Assembly (NCBI GenBank): GCA_902533945.1
Contig: CACANS010000002.1
Span: 1-64,000, forward strand
DNA length: 64,000 bases
Source: an uncultured Pelagibacteraceae bacterium
Lineage (GTDB): Bacteria > Pseudomonadota > Alphaproteobacteria > Pelagibacterales > Pelagibacteraceae
Direction of reading: 5' to 3'
Below the pieces are notes generated by a model. It was not told where the DNA came from. It searched no databases and was given only the letters and a program-made list of their open reading frames with translations. The position numbers and the translations under genes were made by a program. This document shows, piece after piece, positions 12,729 through 24,200 of this stretch; the first letter of the stretch is position 1, and every line of letters begins with the position of its first letter.

Positions 12729-15076
12729 TAAGATCTTAATTTTGCACTAGCTTTTTCTTCAACACTGGAAATAATTTTCTTTGAAATTTCATTTAAATCC
12801 TTTTCATTTAAAGTTTTGAAGTCTGACTGAATAGTAACTTTTAAGGCTATTGATTTTTTATCTGAAGGTATATTGTCTCCTTCATATACGTCAAAAATTT
12901 TAACATTTTTTATCAATGAATTATCAACATTTGAAATAATCTCTATTAATTCTTGTGCTTTAAAATCTTTTTTAACAACAAAAGCAAAGTCTCTATCTGA
13001 TTTTTGATAATCGGAAAACGTTATTGTTGGTTTGGTTTTTTTATTTTGACTTTTATATTCAACTAAATTTTCCAAGAAAATCTCAAATCCATAAGTTTTA
13101 TCAATTATTTTTGGATGAATTTCTCCGAAATAAGCTAACAATTTTTGATTTTTTTTTGTTTTTATTGAGCCAGATCTTCCGGGATGATAGTAACCTGGCG
13201 TATTGGTATCTACAACCGTTTCATTTTTATTTATGCCTAATTCAAATAAAGTCTGGACAACATCTGTTTTGATAGAAAAAACGTCTATTAAGTGTTCTTT
13301 TCTGATGCCACAAATAATTGTTATTTGTTGACCAGATTTCCTTCCAGTGAAAGAAGGTCCAATTTCAAATAATGATTGTTTTTCAAAGCCTCTATCAATA
13401 TTTTTTTTTAAATAATAAATTAAATTTGGATAAAGGGAGCTTCTTAAAACATTCAAATCAGAGCTTATTGGATTAACAATTTTTACTTCTTCAACATTTT
13501 CTCTAAAATTATTATTAATTTTTTCATCTGTAAACGACCAAGTAATTGTCTCTAAATATCCTTTGGAAGCAACAGATCGTTGAGCTAAATGAAAATGTCT
13601 TTGAAAAAAGTTTAAAGTTGGTTTCAATCTTTTTTTTTCAGGTTCAATTGATTCAATTTTATCAAATCCCTTGATTCTTATTATTTCTTCAACTAAATCA
13701 ATCTGACCATATATATCTGGTCTCCAACTTGGGATTTCTACACTAAGTGCTTTGCCTTTTTTTTTAATTTTAAAACCTAAATCTTCTAAAATTTTAATTA
13801 TTTCTTGAGTTTTTATTTGCATTCCAATTATTTTAGATGCAAGATTTGGGTCAAATAATATTTTTTTAATTTCTATTTTTTTTATAGATTGAATATCTGA
13901 TTTTGAAACTTCACCACCACAAATTTTTACTATCATTTTAGAAGCTTTTTCTAGTCCCAATGAAATTGAGTTAGGATCAATTCCTCTTTCAAATCTAAAC
14001 TTTGCGTCACTATTTAAGTCCAATTTTTTGGCTGTCTTTCTTGTAATCTCAGGATCGAAATAGGCCGATTCTAACAAAATATTTTTTGTATTTAATTCAG
14101 TCCCAGATCTTGTGCCACCTATTATTCCTCCTAACCCCAAAACTCCTTCACGATCTGATATAACACACATATCATTATCAAGTTTATACTCCTTATTGTC
14201 TAATGCTTTAAAACTTTCACCTTTTTGTGAATTTCTAACTATTATTTCTTTATTTATCTTATCTACATCGTAAGCATGAAGTGGTCTATTGAGATCAAAC
14301 ATTACATAGTTTGTTACATCAACAACTGCTGAAATTGGTCTTAAACCTAAAGAAATAATTCTTTTTTTTAACCATTTTGGACTTTCTTGATTTTTTATAT
14401 TTTTAATAAGGCAACTACCAAATATTTTGCAAGACTGATTTTTGCTTTTTTCAATCTTTACTTTTAAACTTTGCTTAGAAGTTTTTTTTATTTTGGTACT
14501 TTTTTCATTTATTAATTTCCCAAATCCACTAGCTGAAAGATCTCTTGCAATACCCCTTATACCTAAACAATCTGGTCTATTAGGAGTTATTGACAGTTCT
14601 ACGACATTATTTAAATTATTTTTAAAATAGCTTTTGCCTATTTTATTTTTGTAATTTTGATTTAATTCAATAATACCTTCACTTTCATTTGATATGTTGA
14701 GCTCCGATTCAGAACAAAGCATACCGTAAGATGTTTCTCCTCTTATTTTTGAAACTTCTAATTTCATATTATTTTTAGGAATCACCGATCCTGGTGGGGC
14801 ATAAATAGTTAATAAGTTATCTTTTGCATTCGGTCCACCACAAACAACCTTTACCAATTCTTTTTTTCCAACATTTACGTGGCATAACTTCAATCTGTCA
14901 GCATTTGGATGCTTTTCTGCTTTAATAATTTTTGCAATAATAAAATCACTTAATTCATTTTTTACAGGTTCAACTTTTTCAACCTCCAAACCAGTGCTAT
15001 TTAACTTATCAATAATTTGAGCCTCGGTTTTGTTTGTTTTTAAATGATCTTTAAGCCACTCTGTTGTAAATTTCAT
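12728..15076 (-). CDS. pheT: Phenylalanyl-tRNA synthetase beta subunit
   Basis: The 782-residue beta chain of the alpha2-beta2 synthetase. Domains in order: N-terminal EMAP/OB-type tRNA-binding domain ([18 protein letters not shown]), B3/B4 editing region, B5, the catalytic-like core ([17 protein letters not shown]), and a C-terminal FDX-ACB anticodon-binding domain (SDRDFAFVV). Length is standard. It overlaps the pheS stop by four bases and the lepA start by one base. Confidence 0.96.
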   Translation of the reverse strand: MKFTTEWLKDHLKTNKTEAQIIDKLNSTGLEVEKVEPVKNELSDFIIAKIIKAEKHPNADRLKLCHVNVGKKELVKVVCGGPNAKDNLLTIYAPPGSVIPKNNMKLEVSKIRGETSYGMLCSESELNISNESEGIIELNQNYKNKIGKSYFKNNLNNVVELSITPNRPDCLGIRGIARDLSASGFGKLINEKSTKIKKTSKQSLKVKIEKSKNQSCKIFGSCLIKNIKNQESPKWLKKRIISLGLRPISAVVDVTNYVMFDLNRPLHAYDVDKINKEIIVRNSQKGESFKALDNKEYKLDNDMCVISDREGVLGLGGIIGGTRSGTELNTKNILLESAYFDPEITRKTAKKLDLNSDAKFRFERGIDPNSISLGLEKASKMIVKICGGEVSKSDIQSIKKIEIKKILFDPNLASKIIGMQIKTQEIIKILEDLGFKIKKKGKALSVEIPSWRPDIYGQIDLVEEIIRIKGFDKIESIEPEKKRLKPTLNFFQRHFHLAQRSVASKGYLETITWSFTDEKINNNFRENVEEVKIVNPISSDLNVLRSSLYPNLIYYLKKNIDRGFEKQSLFEIGPSFTGRKSGQQITIICGIRKEHLIDVFSIKTDVVQTLFELGINKNETVVDTNTPGYYHPGRSGSIKTKKNQKLLAYFGEIHPKIIDKTYGFEIFLENLVEYKSQNKKTKPTITFSDYQKSDRDFAFVVKKDFKAQELIEIISNVDNSLIKNVKIFDVYEGDNIPSDKKSIALKVTIQSDFKTLNEKDLNEISKKIISSVEEKASAKLRS

Positions 15077-16140
15077 TTACTTAAACCTCGATAATTTGTT
15101 GGAACATCAAGAGGATCGAAACCATAATAATTTAACCATCTATAATCACACTCAAAAAAAGATCTTAAATCATTAATTCCATATTTTAACATAGCTAATC
15201 TATCTATGCCTATTCCAAATGCAAAACCTTGATATTTATTTGAATTTATCTTTGAATTTTTTAAAACATTTGGATGAACCATTCCGCATCCAAGTATTTC
15301 TAACCATTTATCACCTTCACCGATAATAATTTTATTTTTTTCAATTCTGTATCCAATATCAACCTCGGCTGAAGGCTCGGTAAAAGGAAAATGACTTGGG
15401 CGAAATCTCATTTTAATTTTTTCTACTTCAAAAAACTCTTTTACAAAATAATTTAAACATCCTTTTAAATGACCCATGTTTATATTTTCATCAATATGAA
15501 GCCCTTCTAATTGATGAAACATAGGAGTGTGGGTCTGATCACTATCGCTTCTATATGTTCTTCCTGGTGCTATAATTTTAAATGGTGGTTTTCCTTTTAA
15601 CATTGTTCTTACCTGAACTGGAGAAGTATGCGTTCTAAGTAATGTTTTCATATTTTCTTCAATATAAAAAGTATCATGCATATCTTTTGCAGGATGATTT
15701 TCAGGTGTATTGAGTGCAGTAAAATTATAATATTCACTTTCAACATCAGGACCTTCTTCAACACTAAAACCTATTTCCGAAAATATAGATGATATTTCAT
15801 CAATTACTTGTGATACTGGATGTATTTTTCCAATTCTAAAATCTTTTTCTGGAAGTGTTACATCTTCTTTTTCTTTTTTAACTCTTTCATCTATTTCTAC
15901 ACCTTCTAAATTTATGGCCTTTAAATTAAATAATTTTGTAAGTTCTTGTTTTGCAAAATTTATTTTTGTTGCTATTTTTTTTTTATCTTCTTCAGGTAAA
16001 GTGCCTATTTTTTTAAACTCAGAGTTTATAAAACCATTTTTACTAAAAATTTCAGCTCTTATAATATCAACTTCTTTAGAATTTTGAGCACTAGCTAATT
16101 TATCTTTAAAATTTTCTTTTAATTTTTCAAAATCCGACAT
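15073..16140 (-). CDS. pheS: Phenylalanyl-tRNA synthetase alpha subunit
   Basis: The catalytic alpha subunit, 355 residues. It has an N-terminal coiled-coil tRNA-binding region, class II motif 2 ([12 protein letters not shown] and [19 protein letters not shown]), and motif 3 ([18 protein letters not shown]). It lies between rplT (42-base gap) and pheT (four-base overlap). No obvious Phe-rich leader peptide or attenuator is visible in the short gap. Confidence 0.96.
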   Translation of the reverse strand: MSDFEKLKENFKDKLASAQNSKEVDIIRAEIFSKNGFINSEFKKIGTLPEEDKKKIATKINFAKQELTKLFNLKAINLEGVEIDERVKKEKEDVTLPEKDFRIGKIHPVSQVIDEISSIFSEIGFSVEEGPDVESEYYNFTALNTPENHPAKDMHDTFYIEENMKTLLRTHTSPVQVRTMLKGKPPFKIIAPGRTYRSDSDQTHTPMFHQLEGLHIDENINMGHLKGCLNYFVKEFFEVEKIKMRFRPSHFPFTEPSAEVDIGYRIEKNKIIIGEGDKWLEILGCGMVHPNVLKNSKINSNKYQGFAFGIGIDRLAMLKYGINDLRSFFECDYRWLNYYGFDPLDVPTNYRGLSK

Positions 16141-16182
16141 TTTTACAGATTATTTCTTAAACAAATAAAAACAATAGTAAGA

Positions 16183-16539
16183 TTAATTTAATGCAGATTG
16201 AGCTTTTTTAACTATTGTTTTAAAGGCTTCTGGATTATCATAGGCAATATCAGCCAAAACTTTTCTATCCAGTTTAATACCTGATTTGTTAAGACCATTT
16301 ATAAATTTAGAATATGTCAAACCTTCTGCTCTAACTCCTGCATTAATTCTCTGTATCCATAAAGATCTAAAATTTCTTTTTTTTGTCCTTCGATCTCTAT
16401 AAGCATATTGCATAGCTTTTTCCATTGCTTGTCTTGCAACTCTTATGGTATTTTTCCTTCTTCCCCATTGACCTTTTACTGCTTTAAAAACTTTTTTATG
16501 TTTTGCTTTACCTGTTGTTCCTCTTTTTACTCTAGCCAT
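16183..16539 (-). CDS. rplT: 50S ribosomal protein L20
   Basis: A 118-residue ribosomal protein of normal length, starting [24 protein letters not shown] and containing the typical basic helix [19 protein letters not shown]. In many bacteria L20 also represses its own infC-rpmI-rplT mRNA. The start is one base after the rpmI stop, so translational coupling is likely. This matters because rpmI appears frameshifted. Confidence 0.97.
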   Translation of the reverse strand: MARVKRGTTGKAKHKKVFKAVKGQWGRRKNTIRVARQAMEKAMQYAYRDRRTKKRNFRSLWIQRINAGVRAEGLTYSKFINGLNKSGIKLDRKVLADIAYDNPEAFKTIVKKAQSALN

Positions 16540-16540
16540 A

Positions 16541-16748
16541 TTAACTTCTTAAACTATAAGGCATATAAGATTTTACAATTTTTCCATCTTGTTTTGACAT
16601 TATAGTTGTACCTCTTTGTTTTCTAATTTGTGTATTTGTTCTCTTAATCATGCCATGTCTTTTCCCCGCTTGAGGCATAACAACTTTACCTTTTGCAGTA
16701 ATTTTAAATCTTTTTTTTAGCTGAACTTTTTGTTTTTAACTTAGGCAT
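16541..16748 (-). CDS. rpmI: 50S ribosomal protein L35, apparent one-base frameshift
   Basis: The minus strand starts [12 protein letters not shown] at the ATG at 16748 and then hits a stop two codons later. If one A is removed from the run of eight A's (T8 on the plus strand at 16711-16718), reading continues [20 protein letters not shown]... to the TAA at 16541, giving a standard L35 of 68 residues. The gene is thus 208 bases, one more than a multiple of three. It may be a sequencing or assembly homopolymer error, or a real A8 tract read through by transcriptional slippage. Position between infC and rplT is canonical. Confidence 0.85.
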
Positions 16749-16792
16749 GACGGGAATTTATATAGATTCAAAAAAATTTTACAACAATATAT

Positions 16793-17338
16793 TTATAATG
16801 GTTGAATTACCATAATCATTTGTTTTCCATCAAATTTTGGGTGCAATTCTACTTTGCCGATGACCTTCATGTCTTCTTGAATTTTTTTCATTAATTCATG
16901 GCCTAGTTGTGGATGTTGTAATTCTCTTCCTTTAAATTTGATAGTAAATTTTACTTTATCACCTTTTACAATAAATTTTTGAGCATTTTTTATTTTAAAG
17001 GAATAATCGTGGACATCAGTTACTGGACGTAATTTAATTTCTTTAAGTTCAATTTTCTTTTGTTTCTTTTTCGCTTTATTTGCTTTCTTTTGCTGATCAT
17101 ATTTAAATTTTCCTATATCCATTACTTTGCAAACAGGTGGTTTGGCATTTGGTGCTATTTCGATTAAATCTAGATCTTCATTCTTTGCAATATTTATAGC
17201 TTCATCTACATTTAATATTCCAAGATTTTCACCAGAGCTATCTATTACCTGAACCTCTGATGATGTAATTCTATAATTTATTCTAGGTCCTCTGGGTTTA
17301 TTTCTTCTTTGAAAATAGTTTTGTTTATTTGGTGACAC
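16793..17338 (-). CDS. infC: Translation initiation factor IF-3
   Basis: IF-3 of 181 residues. The N-domain contains NYRITSSEVQVIDSSGENLG and DLIEIAPNAKPPVCKVMDIGK; the C-domain includes KEIKLRPVTDVHDYSFKIK and the final FDGKQMIMVIQP. The start is GTG at 17338, placed directly after the thrS TAA in the same frame, so no start further upstream is possible. E. coli infC uses AUU for autocontrol; here no AUU start is available. Next on the strand is rpmI after 44 bases. Confidence 0.95.
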   Translation of the reverse strand: MSPNKQNYFQRRNKPRGPRINYRITSSEVQVIDSSGENLGILNVDEAINIAKNEDLDLIEIAPNAKPPVCKVMDIGKFKYDQQKKANKAKKKQKKIELKEIKLRPVTDVHDYSFKIKNAQKFIVKGDKVKFTIKFKGRELQHPQLGHELMKKIQEDMKVIGKVELHPKFDGKQMIMVIQPL

Positions 17339-19255
17339 TTAAATTGATGGGACCTTATTTAAGGCTGAATAAATTTCTAGAAATTTTTTTATTTCCATAT
17401 TTTCTTGTTTTGTAGAATCCAATTGTCTAATAGTTACCGTGTTACTGTCAACTTCTTTTTTACCACAAATCAACAATATTGGTACTTTGCTTAAAGAATG
17501 TTCTCTTATCTTATAATTTAAATTATGATTTTTTAAATCAACTTCACAATTTAAACCTATGCTGCTGATTTTGTTATATATTTTTTTTGCATAATCATCA
17601 AATTCAGAAGAAACTGGTATTACAATTACCTGAAGTGGGTTTATCCAAAAAGGAAGTTTGCCGGCATAGTTTTCTATTAATATTCCAATAAACCTTTCAA
17701 GAGATCCAAACAATGCTCTATGTAACATAACCGGTATTTTTTTTGACCCATCTTTATCAACAAATGAAGCACCTAACCTTTCTGGTAAATTTAAATCTAC
17801 TTGTAAAGTTCCACATTGCCAATCTCTTCCTATTGCATCTCTTAAAACAAATTCAATCTTTGGTCCGTAAAATGCTCCTTCTCCCTTATTTATACTATAT
17901 TCTAATTTTGATGCTTTTACTGCTTCAAGCAAAGCAGCCTCAGATTTATCCCAAACTTTATCATTCCCAACTCTAATTTCTGGTCTATCAGAATATTTTA
18001 GTATTACATTTGAGAAACCTAAATCTTTGTAAATGTCTAAAATTAAATTAGTAACTGACAAAGATTCATCGGTTATTTGATCTTCTGTGCAAAAAATGTG
18101 CGCATCATCTTGAGTAAATGCTCTAACTCTCATTAATCCATGAAGAGCACCTGATGGTTCATATCTATGAACTTTCCCAAATTCAGACATTTTAAGTGGT
18201 AAATCTCTATAACTTTTTAAACCTTGATTAAAAACTTGTAAACACCCAGGACAATTCATTGGTTTAATAGCAAATATTTTTTCATCTGGAGTAGTTGAAG
18301 TATACATGTGTTGACCAAATTTTTCCCAGTGTCCCGATTTTTCCCATAGAGATCTATCTAATATTTCAGGTGTATTTATTTCTTTATAACCAGCTTGTTT
18401 TTGTTTGTTTCTCATATACTCAACTAATTTTTGAAACAAAGTCCAACCTTTTTCATGCCAAAAAACAGAACCTGGGCTTTCTTCTCTGAAATGAAATAAA
18501 TTCATTTCTTTTCCTAATTTTCTATGATCTCTTTTTTCTGCCTCTTCAATTCTTTTTAAATATTCATCAAGTTCTTTTTGGGATGGCCATGCTGTTCCAT
18601 AAATTCTTTGCAACATTTCGTTTTTTGAGTCACCTCTCCAATACGCACCAGCAACTTTCATTAGCTTAAAATACTTTCCAATTTTTCCTGTTGAAGTTAG
18701 ATGTGGTCCTCTACATAAATCATGCCATTTTCCATGAAAGTAGATGGATACTTCTTCTCCTTTTGGAATACTTTTGATTATTTCAGCTTTGTAAATTTCT
18801 CCAGCTTTTTTAAAATGCTCTATAGCTTTATCTCTTTCCCATACTTCTCTATGCGTTTGTTCATCTCTTTCAACAATTTCTTTCATTTTTTTTTCTATTT
18901 TTTGAAGATCTTCTTCAGTAAAAGTCTCTTTTCTCGCAAAATCATAATAAAAACCATTATCAATTACTGGTCCTATAGTTACTTGAGTTCCTGGAAAAAG
19001 TTCTTGTACTGCCATTGCTAAAACATGTGCTGTGTCATGTCTTATTGTTTCTATCCCTTCTTTATCTCTAGAAGTATAAATTTTTACAGAACAATCATTT
19101 TCTATTTCAAAGTTTAAGTCTCTTAAATTCCCATCAACACTTATTACTAATGCTTGTTTTGATAAAGATTTACTTATTTTCTCAGCAATTTTTAATCCGG
19201 TAACTTTCTTGTCAAAAGCTAGCGTATTTCCATCTGGCAATTTTATATTTGGCAT
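17339..19255 (-). CDS. thrS: Threonyl-tRNA synthetase
   Basis: The 638-residue enzyme has the N-terminal TGS domain (residues 1-60), the editing domain with HDTAHVLAMAVQ and the YFHGKWHDLCRGPH metal-binding region, and the class II catalytic core (KPMNCPGC, VHRYEPSGALHGLMRVRAFTQDDAH, PVMLHRALFGSLERFIGIL). The C-terminal anticodon-binding domain ends the protein. Its ATG shares one base with the stop of the upstream glycosyltransferase, and its TAA directly abuts infC. Confidence 0.97.
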   Translation of the reverse strand: MPNIKLPDGNTLAFDKKVTGLKIAEKISKSLSKQALVISVDGNLRDLNFEIENDCSVKIYTSRDKEGIETIRHDTAHVLAMAVQELFPGTQVTIGPVIDNGFYYDFARKETFTEEDLQKIEKKMKEIVERDEQTHREVWERDKAIEHFKKAGEIYKAEIIKSIPKGEEVSIYFHGKWHDLCRGPHLTSTGKIGKYFKLMKVAGAYWRGDSKNEMLQRIYGTAWPSQKELDEYLKRIEEAEKRDHRKLGKEMNLFHFREESPGSVFWHEKGWTLFQKLVEYMRNKQKQAGYKEINTPEILDRSLWEKSGHWEKFGQHMYTSTTPDEKIFAIKPMNCPGCLQVFNQGLKSYRDLPLKMSEFGKVHRYEPSGALHGLMRVRAFTQDDAHIFCTEDQITDESLSVTNLILDIYKDLGFSNVILKYSDRPEIRVGNDKVWDKSEAALLEAVKASKLEYSINKGEGAFYGPKIEFVLRDAIGRDWQCGTLQVDLNLPERLGASFVDKDGSKKIPVMLHRALFGSLERFIGILIENYAGKLPFWINPLQVIVIPVSSEFDDYAKKIYNKISSIGLNCEVDLKNHNLNYKIREHSLSKVPILLICGKKEVDSNTVTIRQLDSTKQENMEIKKFLEIYSALNKVPSI

Positions 19256-20415
19256 TAATTTATTTTTTTAAATAGTTTTTTATACTCTGTGTACGTAGAA
19301 AAACACATTTTTTCAATTTCAAATTTTTTTACAACATGTTTTCTAGCTTCTGTACCCATTGATTCTAAAGTTTGACGGTCTAAATTTAATACATGAACTA
19401 TTTTATCAGCTAATTTTTCAACATTTTTATTTTCAAATAAAAAACCTGTTTTATTATCTATTATTGTTTCTATTGAGCCACCAATATTGCTTGCAATAAT
19501 GGGTTTTTCCATTGATTGTGCTTCCACTGATACTCTTCCAAAGGCCTCTGGTTCAATTGAAGCAGATACAACTATTCTTGAAACTTTATACGCTATTGGC
19601 ATTAATTCACATTTTTCAATAAATTTTAAACTTTCATGAAGTCTGTATCTATCAACTAAACTTTCTAATTTTTTTTTATATATTTTTCTACCTTGATCGC
19701 TACCAAGTATTATAGCATAAAAGGGAAATTTATAATGTTCATTAATCCTATTTAAAGCTTCTATGAATAATTCTTGGCCTTTCCAAGATGTAAGTCGGCC
19801 AGGTAACAAAATTATAGGTCTATCGTTTTTGATTCCCCATTGCTTTATAATTTTTTCTTCATCTCTAAGATTGATTTTTGTTGAGTGAAAATATTCTGTA
19901 TTTATTCCTCTAAATATAACCATAAATTTTTTTATTCCACTTACATAATCAGAGTAATTCTCATTAATATGTGAAAATATAAAATTTGAACCAGCAATAA
20001 CTAGATCGGATCTTAACATTACTGAATTATAAAACTTTTTAATTTTATTATTAAAATTATATGTGCCGTGAAATGTAGTGACAAATTTTCTTCTTGTTAA
20101 TCTTGTTGCAATTAGGCATGACCAAGCTGGTGCTCTGCTTCTTGCGTGGACAATATCAATATTAAAAATCAAAATAACTATAGATAATATTATTGAATTA
20201 ATTAACATCAAAATTGGATTTTTGGATTGTACAGGCAGACGAATAAGTTTTACTTTTTTTTTATTTAAATATTTTATTAACTCTCCACCACTTGTTACAA
20301 CAAAAGATCCTACCTTATTCTCTGCCAAATAATGTGCAAGGTCGTAACATCCTGTTTCGGCACCACCATATCCAAGTCTAGGAATTACTTGTAAAACTTT
20401 TAATTTTGATGACAT
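19255..20415 (-). CDS. Glycosyltransferase family 4 (GT-B fold)
   Basis: The 386-residue protein starts with a Rossmann strand and PRLGYGGAETGCYDLA, has the central LLPGRLTSWKGQELFIEAL, and the C-terminal EX7E region SASIEPEAFGRVSVEAQSMEKPII, the pattern of retaining GT4 enzymes. These transfer a nucleotide-activated sugar to lipid or polysaccharide acceptors at the inner face of the membrane; the substrate cannot be told. It is the first gene of the run leading into thrS (one-base overlap). It is divergent from the hydrolase gene (43-base gap). Confidence 0.85.
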   Translation of the reverse strand: MSSKLKVLQVIPRLGYGGAETGCYDLAHYLAENKVGSFVVTSGGELIKYLNKKKVKLIRLPVQSKNPILMLINSIILSIVILIFNIDIVHARSRAPAWSCLIATRLTRRKFVTTFHGTYNFNNKIKKFYNSVMLRSDLVIAGSNFIFSHINENYSDYVSGIKKFMVIFRGINTEYFHSTKINLRDEEKIIKQWGIKNDRPIILLPGRLTSWKGQELFIEALNRINEHYKFPFYAIILGSDQGRKIYKKKLESLVDRYRLHESLKFIEKCELMPIAYKVSRIVVSASIEPEAFGRVSVEAQSMEKPIIASNIGGSIETIIDNKTGFLFENKNVEKLADKIVHVLNLDRQTLESMGTEARKHVVKKFEIEKMCFSTYTEYKKLFKKIN

Positions 20416-20458
20416 ATGATAAAATAGTATAATATCAGAATAGTTCTATAAAACTTAC

Positions 20459-21223
20459 ATGAAAAAATATAAATTTATTAAAATTTCCAAAACTAAAAAA
20501 CTCAGATATATAGGCAATTATTTCAAAAAAAACCTATATATAATTTTCCTTCATGGCTTTGCTTCTGATATTGAGGGAAAAAAACCAAATTCACTTAAAA
20601 AATATGCAGTAAAAAAAAGGCTAGGTTTTTTAGCTATAGAATATTCAGGACATGGAAAATCTTCAGGAAAATTTACTAGTGGAAATATAAGCACTTGGGT
20701 AAATGATGCAAAAAAATCAATAAAAAAAATCGTAAAAGGTAATAATTTTATTTTGGTTGGGTCGAGTATGGGATCATGGCTTTCTTTAATTTTATTCAAA
20801 TATTTTAAAAAACAAATTAAAGGATTTGTTGGAATAGGGTCTGCCCCTGAGTTTACATCAAGACTAATGTGGAAAAAATTTAATAAAAAAATAAAATATG
20901 AAATTATTAAAAATAAAGTTTATAAAATAAAAATTGAGAATTATGAATATATGATAAGCCATCAATTAATTAAAGATGGGAAAAAAAACAAAAATAAAGT
21001 TTTGAACAAAAAAATTGAGTCAGATATTTACGTAACCATGATACATGGAAAAAAAGATGAAGTTGTGCCAGTTCATTATTCAAAAAAAGTTCTTAATATT
21101 TTTACTCAAGCAGAAAAAAAGCTTAAAATAGTTAAAAAAGGTGACCATAGTTTATCATCAAATAAAAATCTAAAATTAATTATAAAAGAATTAAATCTGA
21201 TTGTTCAAAAAATTATTAACTAG
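20459..21223 (+). CDS. Alpha/beta hydrolase
   Basis: A 254-residue alpha/beta hydrolase. The oxyanion HGFASDIEG, the nucleophile elbow GSSMGSW, the acidic residue in HGKKDEVVP and the terminal His in KKGDHSLSS form the expected Ser-Asp-His triad. There is no signal peptide, so it is likely a cytoplasmic esterase, lipase or peptidase-like enzyme of unknown substrate. It stands alone on the plus strand; its 3' end overlaps convergent gltB by 8 bases. Confidence 0.82.
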   Translation: MKKYKFIKISKTKKLRYIGNYFKKNLYIIFLHGFASDIEGKKPNSLKKYAVKKRLGFLAIEYSGHGKSSGKFTSGNISTWVNDAKKSIKKIVKGNNFILVGSSMGSWLSLILFKYFKKQIKGFVGIGSAPEFTSRLMWKKFNKKIKYEIIKNKVYKIKIENYEYMISHQLIKDGKKNKNKVLNKKIESDIYVTMIHGKKDEVVPVHYSKKVLNIFTQAEKKLKIVKKGDHSLSSNKNLKLIIKELNLIVQKIIN

Positions 21224-24200
21224 CTATACCAATATTTTTTTTATTAGATAATGGATTTTCAAGTTTATCTATCATTTCTTTTGGACAAACTTGGTAAAAA
21301 TGTTCTAACTCATTTTCAAAATTATCTAAAATTTTTTTTGAATGCTTAGATTTTGTTTCTGTATAATGTTTTAATATTAATTCTTTTAAAAATTTTTTCC
21401 AATAATCAGTATCTAGCCTTTGCCAAACAACTGTTTCGGGGTTGACTTTTTTTTCAAAATCATTTTTTTCATCATAAATAAACGCCATACCACCGGTCAT
21501 TCCTGCAGCAAAATTATCTCCAACATCACCTAAAATTACCGCATTTCCGCCTGTCATATATTCACAACCATTTGAATCACATCCTTCAATAACTGAGTTA
21601 GCACCCGAATTTCTGACTGCAAATCTTTCTCCAGCTTGCCCTGAGGCAAATAAAAAACCGGACGTCGCACCATACAAAACAGTATTTCCGATGATAGTAT
21701 TTTGATTTGATATCAAATTACTTTCATCTTGCAGACTTATAGAAATTGTAGCTCCAGATAAGCCTTTTCCCACATAATCATTCGCGTCTCCTTTAAGATT
21801 TAATTTTAGACCTTGTGCTGCAAAGGCACCGAAGGACTGTCCTGCTGATCCAATAAAATTAAGAGTAATTAGATTTTCATCTAATTTTTTTTCGCCAAAT
21901 TTTTTATATAAATTGTAAGAAATTCTTGTTCCTACAGCTCTATTTGTATTTTCAATTTTATAATTTTTTTTAATTGGATCCTTTTTGTTTATTGATTCCT
22001 CAATTTCAGGCCAAATTTTTTGATCAATAGTTCCTGGAACCTGGATTATAGAACTATTTTCACAATACCTTTTATTTTCTCCAGGATCGGCTTGCACAAA
22101 AAGAGGATTTAGGTCGAGATCATCTAGATTCGGAGAACCTTTGTTTACCTGTTTTAAAAGATCTGTTCTACCTATAACCTCATTCAAATTCTTAAAACCA
22201 AGCCTAGCCAAAATTTCTCTAACTTCTCTAGCAATAAAAGTGAAAAGATTCACTATTTTGTCTGGAGTTCCGCTAAATTTTTTCCTTAACTCTTCATCTT
22301 GAGTACAAATACCAACTGGACAGGTATTTGAATGACATTGTCTTACCATAATGCATCCCATTGCAACTAATGCTGTAGTGGCTATACCAAATTCTTCTGC
22401 TCCCATCATAGCTGCTATAACTATGTCTCTTCCGGTTTTAATTCCTCCATCTGTTCTCAATGTTACTGAATGTCTAAGATTATTTAATGTTAATACTTGG
22501 TTTGCTTCAGTTAAACCCATTTCCCAAGGTACACCTACATATTTAACACTTGTTTGAGGTGTAGCTCCAGTACCTCCATTATGACCAGAAATCAAAATAA
22601 TATCTGCTTTTGCTTTTGCGACTCCTGCGGCTATAGTTCCAACTCCTGATGAAGCAACTAATTTTACTCCGACTCTAGCATTTGGATTAATTTGTTTTAA
22701 ATCATATATAAGCTGAGCTAAATCTTCTATAGAGTAGATATCATGATGAGGGGGAGGAGATATTAAAGTCACTCCAGGTGTTGAATGTCTTAGTTTTGCA
22801 ATTTCTTTAGTAACTTTAAAACCTGGGAGCTGGCCTCCTTCACCGGGTTTAGCCCCTTGTGCAATTTTAATTTCTATTTCGTTACAATTATTTAAATAAT
22901 TTATTGTTACACCAAATCTAGCTGAGGCTATTTGTTTTACTCTTGAATTGGCTGAATCTCCATTGTCTAACTTTTTAAATCTTTTCTCATCTTCACCTCC
23001 TTCTCCGCTGCAAGAAGCACCTTTAATTCTATTCATAGCTATTGCTAAAGTTTCATGAGCTTCTTTGGACAAGGCTCCATGTGACATGCTTCCACTTCCA
23101 AAACGTTTGAGTATATTTTCTACTGGCTCAACCTCAGAAATATCGATAGAATTTTTTAAATATCTTTGTCTAAAATCAGTTAAATCTCTTAGATTTATTG
23201 GTGGCAAATCATATATACCTTTTGCATATTTTTTATATAAATCGTAAGAATTTTTTGTAACCGATGTTTGAAGTAGATGAATTAAATTTCCTTGGTACTG
23301 ATGCGTTTCTCCATTTTTTCTAAATTTGTAAAGGCCACCAATAGGTAAAATGTTTGAATTATTTTCAAAAGCGCTCTGATGATTTGTTTTAATTTTTTTT
23401 TCTATTCCTGTTAATCCGATTCCTGAAATTTTTGACAGCACTCCTGGAAAATATTCATTTACAATAGTTCTGCTTAGACCTACAGTTTCAAAATTACAGC
23501 CACCTCTGTAAGAACTAATTACAGATATGCCCATTTTAGACATAATTTTTAATAAACCGTAGTTGACTGACTTTACATATTTTCTAACACATTCATCATA
23601 GGTTAGCTTTGGAAAAAGTTTTTTTTGAAATCTTTGATAAATACTATCTAAAGCAAGATAAGGATTTACAGTTGTAGCTCCAACACCAATCAAAGTTGCA
23701 AATGAATGAGTATCTAATGCTTCGCCAGTTTGAACATTTATAGAAACATATCCTCTTAGCTTTAAATTAATTAAATGAGTATTTATTGCACCAATGCATA
23801 AAAGCATTGGCATTGGCATTTTGTTTTCTGATATATTTTTATCTGATAGTACTATTTGAGTATTTCCTTGCCTTACAGCAATTTCTGACTCTTTTTTTAT
23901 TTTTTCTATAGCATTTTCTAAGGTTTCATCATCAACAAATGTGCAATCTATTAGTTTATGGTTATCACCAAAGTAAGATAAAAATTTTTCAAACTGTGAA
24001 TTAGATAATATTGGACTTTCTAAAACATAAATATTTTTTTCTGTTAAATTATTAAAATCTAGAATATTTCCTAGATTACCAAATCGTGTTTTTAGACTCA
24101 TTACTTTATTTTCTCTTAAAGAATCTATTGGTGGGTTTGTAACTTGACTAAAATTTTGTCTAAAATAGTGATATAATGGTCTATACTTATCAGACAAAAC

